DNA of 64,000 bases from Gluconacetobacter sacchari (GCF_014174255.1 NZ_JABEQJ010000024.1:1-64000); one strand, 5' to 3'; shown: positions 41,835 through 53,027, counted from the first letter of the stretch. Notes: a model not told the origin generated them from the sequence alone. Made by a program: numbers and translations.

Positions 41835-42380
41835 TCAATTGCATAGCGCACGGGTCAGGGAGACCTGTTTGCGGGCCAGTGCGTGCCAGGGTCCATGCAC
41901 CGTGAAGCAGGCCAGCGAGGCGACCGGAAAGCCCCGGATCAGGATGATCTTGTCCGGGTCGTCGATGGCATGTCCCGCCAGGTCCATGACCAGATGATAC
42001 AGGTCGGGATTGTGTCCTATGACAATGATATTGTTTATTTTTTCCGGTACCTCGCGCAGAACGTCGAGTATGCTCGCGCTGCCGCATTCATACAGTCGCC
42101 CGTCCTGGCGCACCTGCGGCGCGGCGGTGGTGGAAAACGGCCCGAACGCGGCATAGGTCTCGCCCGAACGCATGGCCGGACTGATCAGGACCAGCTCCGG
42201 AACGAAGCCGATCTCGCGCAGTTGTGTTCCACGCTCATGGGCCTGACGGCGTCCGCCGGGGGTCAGGGGGCGTCCGAGGTCGCTGTGCGGGCTGGGGTCG
42301 CCATAGGGGCCGGGAAAGGCCTCGGCGTGGCGCATCAGCACCAGTGTCCGCGTGGCGGCGGCATCCGGCGCGGCGGCCAT
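41835..42380 (-). CDS. sixA: SixA-like phosphohistidine phosphatase (histidine phosphatase superfamily)
   Basis: A 181-residue phosphatase with the catalytic LVLMRHAEA motif (near 13-21), LTPGGRRQAHERG, a conserved SPAMRSGETY (near 67) and VIGHNPDLYHLV (near 118) carrying the second histidine. SixA proteins dephosphorylate phosphohistidine in E. coli; the target here is unknown. It lies upstream (in transcription) of the citrate synthase gene, 188 bp away, as aarB does in Acetobacter. Its start overlaps the chorismate mutase stop by one base. Confidence 0.85.
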   Translation of the reverse strand: MAAAPDAAATRTLVLMRHAEAFPGPYGDPSPHSDLGRPLTPGGRRQAHERGTQLREIGFVPELVLISPAMRSGETYAAFGPFSTTAAPQVRQDGRLYECGSASILDVLREVPEKINNIIVIGHNPDLYHLVMDLAGHAIDDPDKIILIRGFPVASLACFTVHGPWHALARKQVSLTRALCN

Positions 42381-42724
42381 CAGACGGGTCCGGAGGCGCC
42401 GGATTTGCGCGCGATGGCCTCGTGATGGCGGATGACCTCCTTGATGATGAAAGCCAGGAACTTCTCGGCGAAGTCGGGGTCCAGCCGCGCCGTCACCGCC
42501 AGTTCGCGCAGCCGCGCGACCTGCTGCGCCTCGCGGGCCGGGTCGGCGGGTGGCATGTCGTGGCGCGCCTTCAACTCACCCACCGCCTGGGTGTGGCGAA
42601 AACGCTCGGCCAGCATGTAGATCAGCGCGGCATCGATATTGTCGATGCTCCGGCGGAGCCCGAGAAGCGTCTCCTGGGCGTCCTGCGCCTGAATCGTCTG
42701 GTCGATGGCCACGATATCCCTCAC
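42380..42724 (-). CDS. Chorismate mutase (AroQ type)
   Basis: A 114-residue all-helical chorismate mutase making prephenate for Phe/Tyr synthesis. LLGLRRSIDNIDAALIYMLAERF carries the conserved Arg and Asp/Glu residues of helix 1, followed by VGELKARHDMPPADPAREAQ and FLAFIIKEVIRHHEAI. The GTG at 42724 was chosen because AGGAG lies 9 nt upstream and gives a normal size; the open frame extends to 42898 over the next gene. It is followed immediately by sixA. Confidence 0.85.
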   Translation of the reverse strand: MRDIVAIDQTIQAQDAQETLLGLRRSIDNIDAALIYMLAERFRHTQAVGELKARHDMPPADPAREAQQVARLRELAVTARLDPDFAEKFLAFIIKEVIRHHEAIARKSGASGPV

Positions 42725-42767
42725 GTCAACATGCTCCTGTCTGTCGATCGCGACGTTATACCGTGTT

Positions 42768-43658
42768 TCAGTCCTCGGCGGGCAGATCGATCCATGCAAG
42801 ATGGCCGCCTTTTCCGGCGCCGGTGTCGGTAAAGACCGATCGGCCGCCGGCGCGGCCGGCGCGGACCCACGGGCGGCCGTCGGTCGATCGGCGGTCATGC
42901 CCGCAATAGACGGTATAGCCGGGCGGAACGTGGTCGACCCAGTTCAGTCGCCGTTCCGGATAGCCATCCTTGCGCGTGCGGCCCGTGGTCTCGCCGAACA
43001 GCGCACGCGACAGCAGGGGGGTGACGACCCCCAGGCCCGGGGGCGGGGGCTCGTCGAGCATGCGCGAATGGAAGCCGCCATGCACGAAGATCCGTCGTCC
43101 CAGCACGATCCAGGGCGGAGCGCCGGCGATGTCCTGCACCGCCCGGTGATGGACGTCGTCATTCTCCGGCGCCCGGAACTGGCGGATCGTCTCGTTCAGC
43201 GCGGCATCGAAACGTAATTTGTGGCCCGCCAGCGCGCGCGCCAGTTTGCGGTCGTGATTACCCAGAATGAACAGCCCGCGCCCGTCGTCCAGCAGGCGCT
43301 GCATCAGCCGGAAAGTGCCGACGCTGTCGGGTCCATGATCGACCAGATCGCCAAGCTGGATGACGAATCGCTCCGTCGCCACCGCGTGTTCGAAGGCCCG
43401 CAGATCGCCATGCACGTCGCCGACCACCCGAATCGGGCGCCCGGCGATCAGGGCTTCCAGCGCGGCCAGGTCGCGCCACATCTCCGTGCCGTCGGCCGGC
43501 ATGGCGGCCGGCGCGGGCAGGTGAGGCGCTTTCCAGACTGTGTCGTCGGCGGACTGGGTGTGATTCAGCGTCATGGTGGCTTCGGTCACGGTGGAGGGTG
43601 CGGCGGGCCTTTCGTCGGATATGGGGCGGGGGAGCCGATTTCGCCATATCTCCGCCAT
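42768..43658 (-). CDS. Calcineurin-like metallophosphatase (serine/threonine phosphatase type)
   Basis: A protein of about 296 residues with the full metallophosphoesterase set: VGDVHGDLRAFEHA, QLGDLVDHGPDS, FILGNHDRKLARA and late histidines in FVHGGFHSRM and VYCGHDRRSTDG. The order matches the PPP/ApaH-like bacterial Ser/Thr phosphatases. The substrate could be a phosphoprotein or a dinucleoside polyphosphate. Starts at 43658 and 43574 are both possible. It lies between the chorismate mutase and the small membrane protein on the same strand. Confidence 0.82.
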   Translation of the reverse strand: MAEIWRNRLPRPISDERPAAPSTVTEATMTLNHTQSADDTVWKAPHLPAPAAMPADGTEMWRDLAALEALIAGRPIRVVGDVHGDLRAFEHAVATERFVIQLGDLVDHGPDSVGTFRLMQRLLDDGRGLFILGNHDRKLARALAGHKLRFDAALNETIRQFRAPENDDVHHRAVQDIAGAPPWIVLGRRIFVHGGFHSRMLDEPPPPGLGVVTPLLSRALFGETTGRTRKDGYPERRLNWVDHVPPGYTVYCGHDRRSTDGRPWVRAGRAGGRSVFTDTGAGKGGHLAWIDLPAED

Positions 43659-43703
43659 CGGCGCCCCCTGAATGCATGGCCAGCGCATGGCTGCCAGTCG
43701 TTT

Positions 43704-44015
43704 TTATCTGGGCGGCGCCAGCCATTCGGGGTGTCGGCGGGAGATGTGGATGATGACGCGGTCCAGGACGCGGCGTATCGGTGCCACGTCTTCGGCCAGC
43801 AGGATCAGCCCCAGCGGCAGCATCCACAGGCCCAGGATCGGCAGAAAAGACAGCAATCCTCCCACGATCAGCAGGAATCCCGCCAGGATGCGGGCCGGAC
43901 GGCGGGACGGGACGCGCAGCCAGTCGATCGCCCCGCGCAGACGCTGCGGCACGCGCCCCAGCGCCATGTTCATCAGGCGCTCATGCTCGCCTTTCGGATC
44001 GCTCGGGTCGGACAT
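43704..44015 (-). CDS. Small membrane protein related to the PGPGW family
   Basis: A 103-residue protein with two adjacent hydrophobic segments (ILAGFLLIVGGLLSFLPIL and LGLWMLPLGLILLAEDV) in one hairpin, and a basic amphipathic end. The arrangement matches the PGPGW transmembrane family, but the PLPGPGW signature is replaced by SFLPILGLW. The ATG at 44015 is divergent from aarC (198-bp gap). Function unknown; its place in the aar region may be incidental. Confidence 0.7.
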   Translation of the reverse strand: MSDPSDPKGEHERLMNMALGRVPQRLRGAIDWLRVPSRRPARILAGFLLIVGGLLSFLPILGLWMLPLGLILLAEDVAPIRRVLDRVIIHISRRHPEWLAPPR

Positions 44016-44151
44016 GGCTGCGGATAACACTCTTTTGTTGTGACGCGTCTGCCAGGAAAGAGAACAGATGGCCTGTCGGGCCGGCCTGGCGTCCGATACG
44101 GTATTCTGTCCCCGCGGCAGGATCAGGGCGGCCTGACCCGCGCAGTAAGAC

Positions 44152-44180
44152 CAAGATGCAGTACAAGATGCAGTACAAGA
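44152..44180 (+). repeat. 12-bp tandem repeat in the aarC leader
   Basis: The unit CAAGATGCAGTA occurs twice head-to-tail (44152-44163 and 44164-44175), followed by the partial copy CAAGA. It ends 33 bp before the aarC ATG. It may be replication slippage or a leader element; no reading frame or hairpin explains it. Confidence 0.75.
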
Positions 44181-44189
44181 ACAAGATAA

Positions 44190-45734
<1,545 letters not shown>

Positions 45735-45757
45735 CGGCGGCCTATCCCGGTGACACG

Positions 45758-45788
45758 ACAGGCGCGGCACAAACGTTGCCGCGCCTGT
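45758..45788. terminator. Hairpin downstream of aarC
   Basis: A perfect 12-bp stem (ACAGGCGCGGCA and TGCCGCGCCTGT) closes a 7-nt loop 24 bp after the aarC stop. No long T-run follows, but stability and position suggest a terminator for aarC. Confidence 0.6.
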
Positions 45789-45807
45789 TACATCAGGCGC
45801 AAAAGTA

Positions 45808-45845
45808 AAGGCCGCTCCGACCGGAAGACGTGTCGGCGCGGCCTT
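45808..45845 (-). terminator. Terminator downstream of the TonB receptor gene
   Basis: AAGGCCGC-CCGAC pairs with GTCGG-GCGGCCTT (one internal mismatch) just after the TonB receptor stop. On the minus strand the stem is followed by TTTACTTTT, giving a Rho-independent terminator. Confidence 0.65.
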
Positions 45846-45857
45846 GAGCGGCGGTGA

Positions 45858-48266
45858 TCAGAACTCGGCGCTCAGTGTCAGGAAATACATGCGCGGCGCG
45901 ATCGGATAGGCGGAGTAGGTGGTCGACGCGTTGCCGATGCTGAGGGTCGACCAGCCTTTGGTATTCGTCAGATTGGTGATGTTGCCCTGGACCTTCAACC
46001 CGCGCACATGCGGAATGCCGCGAATGGTGTAGCCCGCGTTCAGGCTGAACAAGGCGTAGCTGCTGACATGCTGGTCGTTGGTGTAGGTCGTGTATCGCTT
46101 GCCGATGACATCGCCGATGAACTGGGCGTTGAAGTCGCCCCAGTTGGTGGAAGCGACGAATTTCTCGGTCCAGTTCGGAACGCCCGCTACGTTCTTGCCC
46201 GCGGTCTGAACGATTGTCGTTCCGGCCGAGTAATTGTCGTTATAGACCGATTTGTTGTAGGACAGCGCGTTGTAGAACGAGAAATGACGGCCGAACTGCG
46301 AGGTGAAGGAGAAATCCATGCCGTCGGTCGATACCGACCCGACATTGGTCAGGATATTGGCGCTGCCGACAATCCAGGACAGGTTGGGCGCGGACGCGAC
46401 GGACAGAAGCCGGTTCGAGAAATGCACGTGATAATATTCCAACTGGCCGCTGAGATGCGTCAGCGGGCCAAAGGAGATGTCACGGTTGGTACGGAAGCCG
46501 GTTTCGTAGGTCCATGAGGTTTCCGGATGGCCATGATCGCGGAAATGGTCGAACGCCTGCTGGGTGGTGACGCCCCAGGGCGTGGCGTTTCCGGTCCCTT
46601 CGGCCTGGAAGGAACGCATGTTTTCCTGGATGTTGGCGAACCACTGCTCATGCGGCGTGATGTTCCACAGCGCACCGAACGCCGGCAGGAAGGGGCGGAC
46701 CGCCGCGATCGTGCCGCCGGGAACCGTCGAGCCCGACTTGCTGGCGACGGGCAGGGTGCCGTTCGTATAGACCAGTTCCGACTTGAAGCCGGCATTCAGG
46801 GAGAAGGTCCGGGAAACCTGCCACGTATCCTGGAGGTGGGTCGTCCAGGTATTGGTATAGAAGTAATTGGTATACTGGTGGATCAGCGGGTTCTGCTGCC
46901 GCTGGTACGGCGTGGTCGGGTCGGATGCCGAGAACGGATACCAGCGCCGGGCCTGCGTGTTGTTGTTGCGCTCGTACCAGCCGCCCAATTCGATATGGTG
47001 GTTGCCCAGATGGTAGCGCAGGGTCGAGATGAGGCCGCCGCGATTGTCCCAATATTCCGTCGTGCGCGTGGCCATGCCGCTGCCGCCGAAAACCTGGGAT
47101 AACTGCGAGGGCGAGTAGCTGGGATAATAGGCGCTGAACAGCACGGGGAGGCCGGCGGCCGAAATCGGCCCTGCCACTACGCCCTCTCCGCCGTCATGAT
47201 GATAATAAATCTGGTTGTCCCAGTGGAGATTTCGAGAAAAATCATGCGTCCACTTGGTGTATGCCAGGAAATCTTCGCGCTGGGCGGCTGAATAATAGTT
47301 TCTGTAATTCAATCCGGCATCTTTATATTCGGTCGAATTGTAATATTTCAGCGCCTCACCGAGGTTCGGATAGATGAACGGCTTTTTGTAAAGCGTCGTA
47401 TACTGGGGATCGTAGATGCTGTCTTCGTTCGGCTCGACCTTGTCCGACCAGTCGAAGAAACTGGTGATCCTGTTATTGTCATCCTCGTGGACGAACTTGG
47501 CATTGACCTGATTGCCGCCCTGATGGCCGGCGAAATCCCACGCGCGGGCATCCTGGCGGGCCCAGGCGACATAGGCTGAATTGCCGTTGCCGAACGTGCC
47601 GGTGTCGATGCGGGCAAAGGTGCGGAATGTCGACCAGCTTCCGAACGTCTGGCTCAACTGGCCGCCGGCACGATGCAGCGGGTCCTGCGTCAGGAATTCC
47701 AGCGTGCCGCCGAGGTTGCTGGTCGAGGCCGTTCCCAGCGCGCCGGCGCCTGTCGAAACCGAAGCGCCGCCCATGATTTCGCTGATGGCCGCGCGCTGTG
47801 GCGTAAGGCCGTTGTAATTGCCGTAGGCCTGGTCCCCCAGCGGCACGCCGTCGAGCGTGAAACCCAACTGATTCTGGTTGAACCCATGGATGAACAAGGA
47901 GGAATTCTGTTCGTTATTGCCCCATGGGTCCGCGTTTTCGAATACCACGCCGGGCAGGATTTCCAATGCCTTGACCGGGTTGATGCCCGGGAGGATGCGC
48001 TGCATTTCCACATGGCTGACGCTCTGCTCGGAGCGGGTGCGATGCGCGGTCGAGATGATCTGCTCGGTTGCCGGAACGGCCGCGGCCGACGGCATCGCGG
48101 CTTTCGATGCGCCCGTCTTGGGCGCCGACGCAGCCGGCGGCAGATCGGCGGCATGAGCGGATGCGACGCCCAGTGCCAGCAACGTGGACGTCAGCAGGGC
48201 GCCGCGGCGCGTCGCCACTCGGTTGGCGGGGCGGGTAACGGAGTTCCGGAAGAACGACGGCGGCAT
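45858..48266 (-). CDS. TonB-dependent outer-membrane receptor
   Basis: An 802-residue protein. A signal peptide (LLTSTLLALGVASAHA) is followed by an Ala/Pro/Lys-rich linker, a plug domain (about 70-200: LPGINPVKALEILPGV, IHGFNQNQLGFTLDGVPLG) and a beta-barrel ending in the classical aromatic terminus MYFLTLSAEF. The barrel contains the usual aromatic girdles (YTNYFYTNTWTTHLQDTW). The substrate is not evident; siderophore or other iron complexes are the default guess. The 218-bp gap to smc holds its promoter region. A terminator follows. Confidence 0.9.
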   Translation of the reverse strand: MPPSFFRNSVTRPANRVATRRGALLTSTLLALGVASAHAADLPPAASAPKTGASKAAMPSAAAVPATEQIISTAHRTRSEQSVSHVEMQRILPGINPVKALEILPGVVFENADPWGNNEQNSSLFIHGFNQNQLGFTLDGVPLGDQAYGNYNGLTPQRAAISEIMGGASVSTGAGALGTASTSNLGGTLEFLTQDPLHRAGGQLSQTFGSWSTFRTFARIDTGTFGNGNSAYVAWARQDARAWDFAGHQGGNQVNAKFVHEDDNNRITSFFDWSDKVEPNEDSIYDPQYTTLYKKPFIYPNLGEALKYYNSTEYKDAGLNYRNYYSAAQREDFLAYTKWTHDFSRNLHWDNQIYYHHDGGEGVVAGPISAAGLPVLFSAYYPSYSPSQLSQVFGGSGMATRTTEYWDNRGGLISTLRYHLGNHHIELGGWYERNNNTQARRWYPFSASDPTTPYQRQQNPLIHQYTNYFYTNTWTTHLQDTWQVSRTFSLNAGFKSELVYTNGTLPVASKSGSTVPGGTIAAVRPFLPAFGALWNITPHEQWFANIQENMRSFQAEGTGNATPWGVTTQQAFDHFRDHGHPETSWTYETGFRTNRDISFGPLTHLSGQLEYYHVHFSNRLLSVASAPNLSWIVGSANILTNVGSVSTDGMDFSFTSQFGRHFSFYNALSYNKSVYNDNYSAGTTIVQTAGKNVAGVPNWTEKFVASTNWGDFNAQFIGDVIGKRYTTYTNDQHVSSYALFSLNAGYTIRGIPHVRGLKVQGNITNLTNTKGWSTLSIGNASTTYSAYPIAPRMYFLTLSAEF

Positions 48267-48484
48267 CGAAATCTTTCCAATGAGGGGGGCGAAGTGACGC
48301 CGCGCTCATACCGGAGAGAGTTCCTGGATTGCCCGTGAAGGTTTGAAGACGATGCGGGAATATCACATCACGCGAAAATTTGATTGAATTCTCTAGTTAA
48401 AAAGTTGCGGATGTCCCGACGATATGAAAAGGATCATTTTCTGCCGATTCGGCCTCCTGCTGGCGGGTGTCCGGTTGACGAGCG

Positions 48485-51400
48485 TCAGGACGCCTCGTTA
48501 TTTCGCGCATGGCCGGCCATGGTCGCCGCGTGGTCGAGATCGACCGACAGTACTCGGCTGACCCCGCGTTCCTGCATCGTCACGCCATAGAGCCGGTCCA
48601 TGTGCGCCATCGTCAGTTGATGATGGGTCACGACCAGGAAGCGCGTGCCGGCTTCCGCCACCATGTCGGCCAGCAGGGCGCAGAAGCGCCCGACATTGGC
48701 GTCGTCCAGCGGCGCGTCGACCTCGTCCAGCACGCAGATCGGTGCCGGGTTGCAACGGAACACCGCGAAGATCAGCGACAGCGCCGTCAGCGCCTGCTCG
48801 CCGCCCGACAGCAGCGATAGCGTGGCCAGCTTCTTGCCCGGCGGCTGGGCATAGATCTCCAGCCCCGCCTGCAACGGATCGTCATTGCCCACCATGCCCA
48901 GATGCGCCCGGCCGCCATTGAACATGCGGGCAAACAGCGACTGGAAATGCCGGTCGACCTCGGTGAATACCGCCAGCAGACGCTCGCGCCCTTCGCGGTT
49001 CAGCGCCCCGATCGAGCCACGGAGCCGGGCGATGGCCGTGTCCAGTTCGTCCTTCTCACGCTGGATGGTGGTGATTCGCGTCTCGGCCTCGTCGGCTTCC
49101 AGTTCGGCGCGCAGATTGACCGGTCCCATCTCCTCGCGCTCACGGGTCAGGCGGGCGATCTTGCGGCGCAGGCCGGTCTCGGCCGCCTCCGTCAGGTCGG
49201 GCGGGACGATGCCCGGCGGTTCGGGCGTTTCGGCCAGCAACTGCGCCAGGATGGCTTCGGCCTGCTCGTGCCGGCCTTCGGCGCGCAACACGGCCTCGCG
49301 CCCGGCCGCGAGGGCGGCCTCGGCGTCGCGGCGCGCGGTCTGGCACCGTGCCAGCGCCTCTTCGGCCTCGGCCAGCTTGCGGGCGGCCTCGGCATGGCTG
49401 GATTCGGCCTCGTCTGTCGCCGCCCGGGCGTTCTGCCGGGTAAGGATCATCTCGTCGGGCATGGCGGCGAGACGCGCATGCTCCGTCTTCGCGGTGTCCA
49501 GACGGGTCGAGGCGCCCTGCAATTCGACGGTCGCGGCCGCCTGGCGGGCGGTCCAGTCGGCCAGGGTGGCCACGATTCCGGCCAGGCGGGCCTGGATGGT
49601 CTGCTCTTCGCCCGCGAGGGTCGCGCGGCGTTGCCGGGCCTCGTCCTCGGTCTGGCGGGCCGCCGCCACGGCTGCGCGCGCCGCGCCGACGCGGTGTGCG
49701 ATCGCGTCCTGATCCGGCAGGGCCTGCTGTTGCGCCGTGATGCGGGCCAGAAGGTCGGCCGCGTCGTCGCGTTCCTGCCGCAGGGCCTCCAGGCGCGGCG
49801 CCTGGGCATCCAGCACGCTGCGGATTTCGATCAATGTGGTCTGCTGGGCCGCGTGGGCGGTCTGGGCCTGTTCCAGCGCCCGTTCCGCATCCTGCACATG
49901 GTGCCGCGCCGCCTCGTGGGTGGATGCCGCGTTCCGGGCGCGGGTTTCGGCGGCGGCCAGGGCCGACTCGGTGTCGGCGCCGGGGGGCAGGGCGGCGAGG
50001 GTGGATTCGGCCTCCTGCCGGGCCGCTTCGGCCTGTTCGGCCTCGCGGCCGATGCGGTGCAGTTCGGGGACGATGGTCGCCAGGCGGGCCTCGGCCTCGT
50101 TATGGCGGGCGGCGGTGGTGTCGTCCGCGCGTTTTGCCGCCTCCAGGGCGGTTTCGGCGCGTTTGCGGGCGTCGCGCGCGGCGGTCTCGGTGGTCTGCGC
50201 CGCCTGTTCCTGCTGGCGGGCCGCCTCGTGCCGCTGGGCCAGTTGGGCGGCGTCCGGCAGGTCCGACGCCGCCTGCCTTGCCGCGCCCAGCGCGGTTTCG
50301 GCTTCCGCCAGCGCCAGCGCCGCCTGGTCATGCTGGGGTTGCAGGGTCTCCAGCCGCGCGCGGGCCGTGGCATCCAGCCGGCTGATTTCGGCCTCATCGG
50401 TGCGGGCCTGACGCAGCGTGGCCTCGATGGCCCCGCGCGCGGCGCGGGCGGTGACGACGGACTCCGCCGCCACCGACCGGGCCTGTTCGGCCGAGGCCAG
50501 GGCGGCTTCGGCGATCGGCAGGTCGGTCAGGCGTGTCTGACGCGCCGCCTCGGTCTCGCGCAGGTGGTTGCGTTGCCGCAGGAGCAGGGCCGCCCGGCTG
50601 GGCTGGCCGGCCGCGACGCGGTATCCATCCCAGCGCCACAGGGCGCCGTCTCTTGCCACCAGGCTCTGGCCGGGCAGAAGCTGAGCCTGCATGGATGTGC
50701 CGTCATCCACCAGGCCGATCGCCGTCAGGGCCCGGGCGAGGGCGGGCGGAGCGCTGACCAATGCCGCGAGGGGCACGGTATCGGGGCCGGGCAGCGGCGT
50801 GGACGGCAGGGGGGAGAGCGCATGCCATCGGCGTGGCGCGTCCGGCTCGACCGATGCCTCCAGCCCGTCGGTCAGGGCGGCGGCCAGCGCGGTTTCCAGC
50901 CCGTCAGGCACCGTGATGTCCTCGACGACCGGGCGGAAATCCGTCTCGTCCTGTCCGGTCTTCAGGGCCTGGGCCAGGCCTTCGGCCTGCGCCGACAGGC
51001 GGGAGAGGTCGGCCTTGAGCGTGCTGAGATGCTGGGCGGCGGCGTCGCGGTCGCCGGCGGCGGCTGCCAGGGCGGCTTCGGCGTGCTCCAGGGCCTGGCT
51101 GGCGTCGGCAAGCCCGCGTTCGGCCTCCTCGCGCGCCGTCCGGGCGGCGGCCAGACGGTCCGGCGCGATGGCGGCGGCCTGGGCGCTCGCCAGATCCTCG
51201 GCCAGCGCGCGCAACCGCGCGACGGCGCGCTGATGGGCCGTGTCCGCCGATTGCAGGGCGGCATGGGTCGTGGTGCGGCGGTTGGTGCCCTCCTGAAGCC
51301 GGGCATAGGCGTCGAGGCGGGCGGCGGAGGCGGCCTGACGGTCCAGTTCCGCCTGTTCCAACGCGGCGCGGGCCGCATCGAGGGCGGATTGCGCCTGGGT

Positions 51401-53014
51401 CAGGCCGGCGCGCAGCGAGTCGCGGTGATCGGCGGCGACGCGCTGGGCCTGTGCCTCGTCATGCCGGCGTTGGAGGGTTTGCTGTTCGGCGTGCAATGCC
51501 TGGGCGCGCTCGGTGGCGTGTGCCAGGGCGCGGCAGGCCGCGTCATGACGTCGCCGGGCCTCCTCCGCCTGGCCGCGCGCCAGGCTGGCCGCCAGGGTCG
51601 CGTCCGATTGTTCCTGCGTCGCCTGGTCCAGCGCGGCACGGGCTTCCGCCAGCCGGGTGGTCGCGGCCGCAAGGTCGGTGGCCCTGGCTTCCAGCGCCGA
51701 TGGGTCGGGCAGGGCGGCCCGCAGGCCATCCAGTTCGGCGACCAGCACGGCATGCTGGGCGTCCAGGCGGGCGTGACGGGCCTGCGCGTCCTGGAGCGAT
51801 GCGGCGACCTGGCTTGCGTTGAGCTGTGCGGCATTGGCCTCGGCGCTGGCCTGTTCGAGCATCTGCTCGCTCTCTCGCACCCTGCCGGCGGCGTCGGCCA
51901 GGGCTTGGGCGGCCTGCGCCACGTCGTCGGGCAGGGCGGACAGGCGGGTGGACAGGCTGGCCTGCTCGGCCTGGAGCCGGGCGACCGTCTCGCCGGCATC
52001 GGTCTCGCGCGCCAGCGCGGCCTGATGGTCGCCTTCGGCCTGTTGCAGCCGTTCGGTGGCCGCCCGCACGGCCTCGGCCGCGCGCTGTTCCTCGCGCGCC
52101 ATGCCTTCCGCCAGGATTTTCTGGCGTTCCAGCACGGTGCGGCTTTCGTCCGCCCGCGCGCGCAACGCGGGCAGGTCGCGCGTGGCTTCGAATTCCGCGA
52201 CCACGCTTGTTTCAGCGGCTTCTTCGGCCTGGGTCAGGGCCTGGCGAGCCTGGCGCGCCATCTGGCCGGCCCGCTCCACCGCCAGCCGTGCCCTGGCATG
52301 GAGCAGGGCCAGCAGGCTGGTCTCGGACTCGCGCAGGGCGGTGGATATCTCGCGATAGCGCTTCGCCTGCTGCGACTGGTCGCGCAGGCTGCCCAGATGG
52401 CCTTCCAACTGGATGCGCAGATCGTCGGCGCGCGCCAGGTTGGCCTCGGTGGCGCGCAGCTTCAACTCGGCCTCGTGGCGCCTGGCATGCAGGCCGGTGA
52501 TGCCGGCGGCTTCCTCCAGGATGCTGCGCCGTTCCTCGGGCCGGGCATTGACCAGCGCCGAGACGCGCCCCTGGCTGACCATGGCCGACGATCGCGCGCC
52601 CGAGGCCAGGTCGGCGAACAGGGTCTGCACGTCGCGGGCACGGATCTGCCTGCTGTTGACGCGATAATCACTGCCGGCGCCGCGTTCCGCGCGCCGTGTG
52701 ATCTGCAATTCCTCCTGGTCGTGCAGCGGCGGCGCCGCGATGCCCTCGGTGCCTTCCAGGGTCAGCGTCACCTCGGCCAGGTTGCGGGCGGGGCGGGCGG
52801 CGGTGCCGGCGAAGATCAGGTCGTCCATCTCGCCGCCGCGCAGGGAGCGGGCGGAACTTTCGCCCATCGCCCAGCGCAGCGCTTCGACCACATTCGACTT
52901 GCCGCACCCGTTCGGCCCGACGATCCCGGTCAGGCCCGGCAGGATCTCGACCGAGACCGGGTCGGCGAAGCTCTTGAATCCGCCGATGCGCAGGCGGACG
53001 AAACGGGCAGTCAT
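48485..53014 (-). CDS. smc: Chromosome partition protein SMC, unusually long
   Basis: A 1509-residue SMC ATPase that organises and segregates the chromosome. Walker A is GPNGCGKSN (33-41). Two very long Ala/Gln/Glu/Arg-rich coiled-coil arms (about 170-680 and 800-1330) flank a hinge (about 685-795, with TDFRPVVEDITVPDGLETAL and LVARDGALWRWDGYRVAAG). The signature LSGGEQALTAL and Walker B VLDEVDAPLDDANV lie near 1400-1435. B. subtilis SMC has 1186 residues, so the arms are longer here. dsbA-like ends 13 bp upstream, the usual Alphaproteobacterial order. The long open frame on the other strand is antisense shadow. Confidence 0.95.
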   Translation of the reverse strand: MTARFVRLRIGGFKSFADPVSVEILPGLTGIVGPNGCGKSNVVEALRWAMGESSARSLRGGEMDDLIFAGTAARPARNLAEVTLTLEGTEGIAAPPLHDQEELQITRRAERGAGSDYRVNSRQIRARDVQTLFADLASGARSSAMVSQGRVSALVNARPEERRSILEEAAGITGLHARRHEAELKLRATEANLARADDLRIQLEGHLGSLRDQSQQAKRYREISTALRESETSLLALLHARARLAVERAGQMARQARQALTQAEEAAETSVVAEFEATRDLPALRARADESRTVLERQKILAEGMAREEQRAAEAVRAATERLQQAEGDHQAALARETDAGETVARLQAEQASLSTRLSALPDDVAQAAQALADAAGRVRESEQMLEQASAEANAAQLNASQVAASLQDAQARHARLDAQHAVLVAELDGLRAALPDPSALEARATDLAAATTRLAEARAALDQATQEQSDATLAASLARGQAEEARRRHDAACRALAHATERAQALHAEQQTLQRRHDEAQAQRVAADHRDSLRAGLTQAQSALDAARAALEQAELDRQAASAARLDAYARLQEGTNRRTTTHAALQSADTAHQRAVARLRALAEDLASAQAAAIAPDRLAAARTAREEAERGLADASQALEHAEAALAAAAGDRDAAAQHLSTLKADLSRLSAQAEGLAQALKTGQDETDFRPVVEDITVPDGLETALAAALTDGLEASVEPDAPRRWHALSPLPSTPLPGPDTVPLAALVSAPPALARALTAIGLVDDGTSMQAQLLPGQSLVARDGALWRWDGYRVAAGQPSRAALLLRQRNHLRETEAARQTRLTDLPIAEAALASAEQARSVAAESVVTARAARGAIEATLRQARTDEAEISRLDATARARLETLQPQHDQAALALAEAETALGAARQAASDLPDAAQLAQRHEAARQQEQAAQTTETAARDARKRAETALEAAKRADDTTAARHNEAEARLATIVPELHRIGREAEQAEAARQEAESTLAALPPGADTESALAAAETRARNAASTHEAARHHVQDAERALEQAQTAHAAQQTTLIEIRSVLDAQAPRLEALRQERDDAADLLARITAQQQALPDQDAIAHRVGAARAAVAAARQTEDEARQRRATLAGEEQTIQARLAGIVATLADWTARQAAATVELQGASTRLDTAKTEHARLAAMPDEMILTRQNARAATDEAESSHAEAARKLAEAEEALARCQTARRDAEAALAAGREAVLRAEGRHEQAEAILAQLLAETPEPPGIVPPDLTEAAETGLRRKIARLTREREEMGPVNLRAELEADEAETRITTIQREKDELDTAIARLRGSIGALNREGRERLLAVFTEVDRHFQSLFARMFNGGRAHLGMVGNDDPLQAGLEIYAQPPGKKLATLSLLSGGEQALTALSLIFAVFRCNPAPICVLDEVDAPLDDANVGRFCALLADMVAEAGTRFLVVTHHQLTMAHMDRLYGVTMQERGVSRVLSVDLDHAATMAGHARNNEAS

Positions 53015-53027
53015 GGGAGGGACCGGA

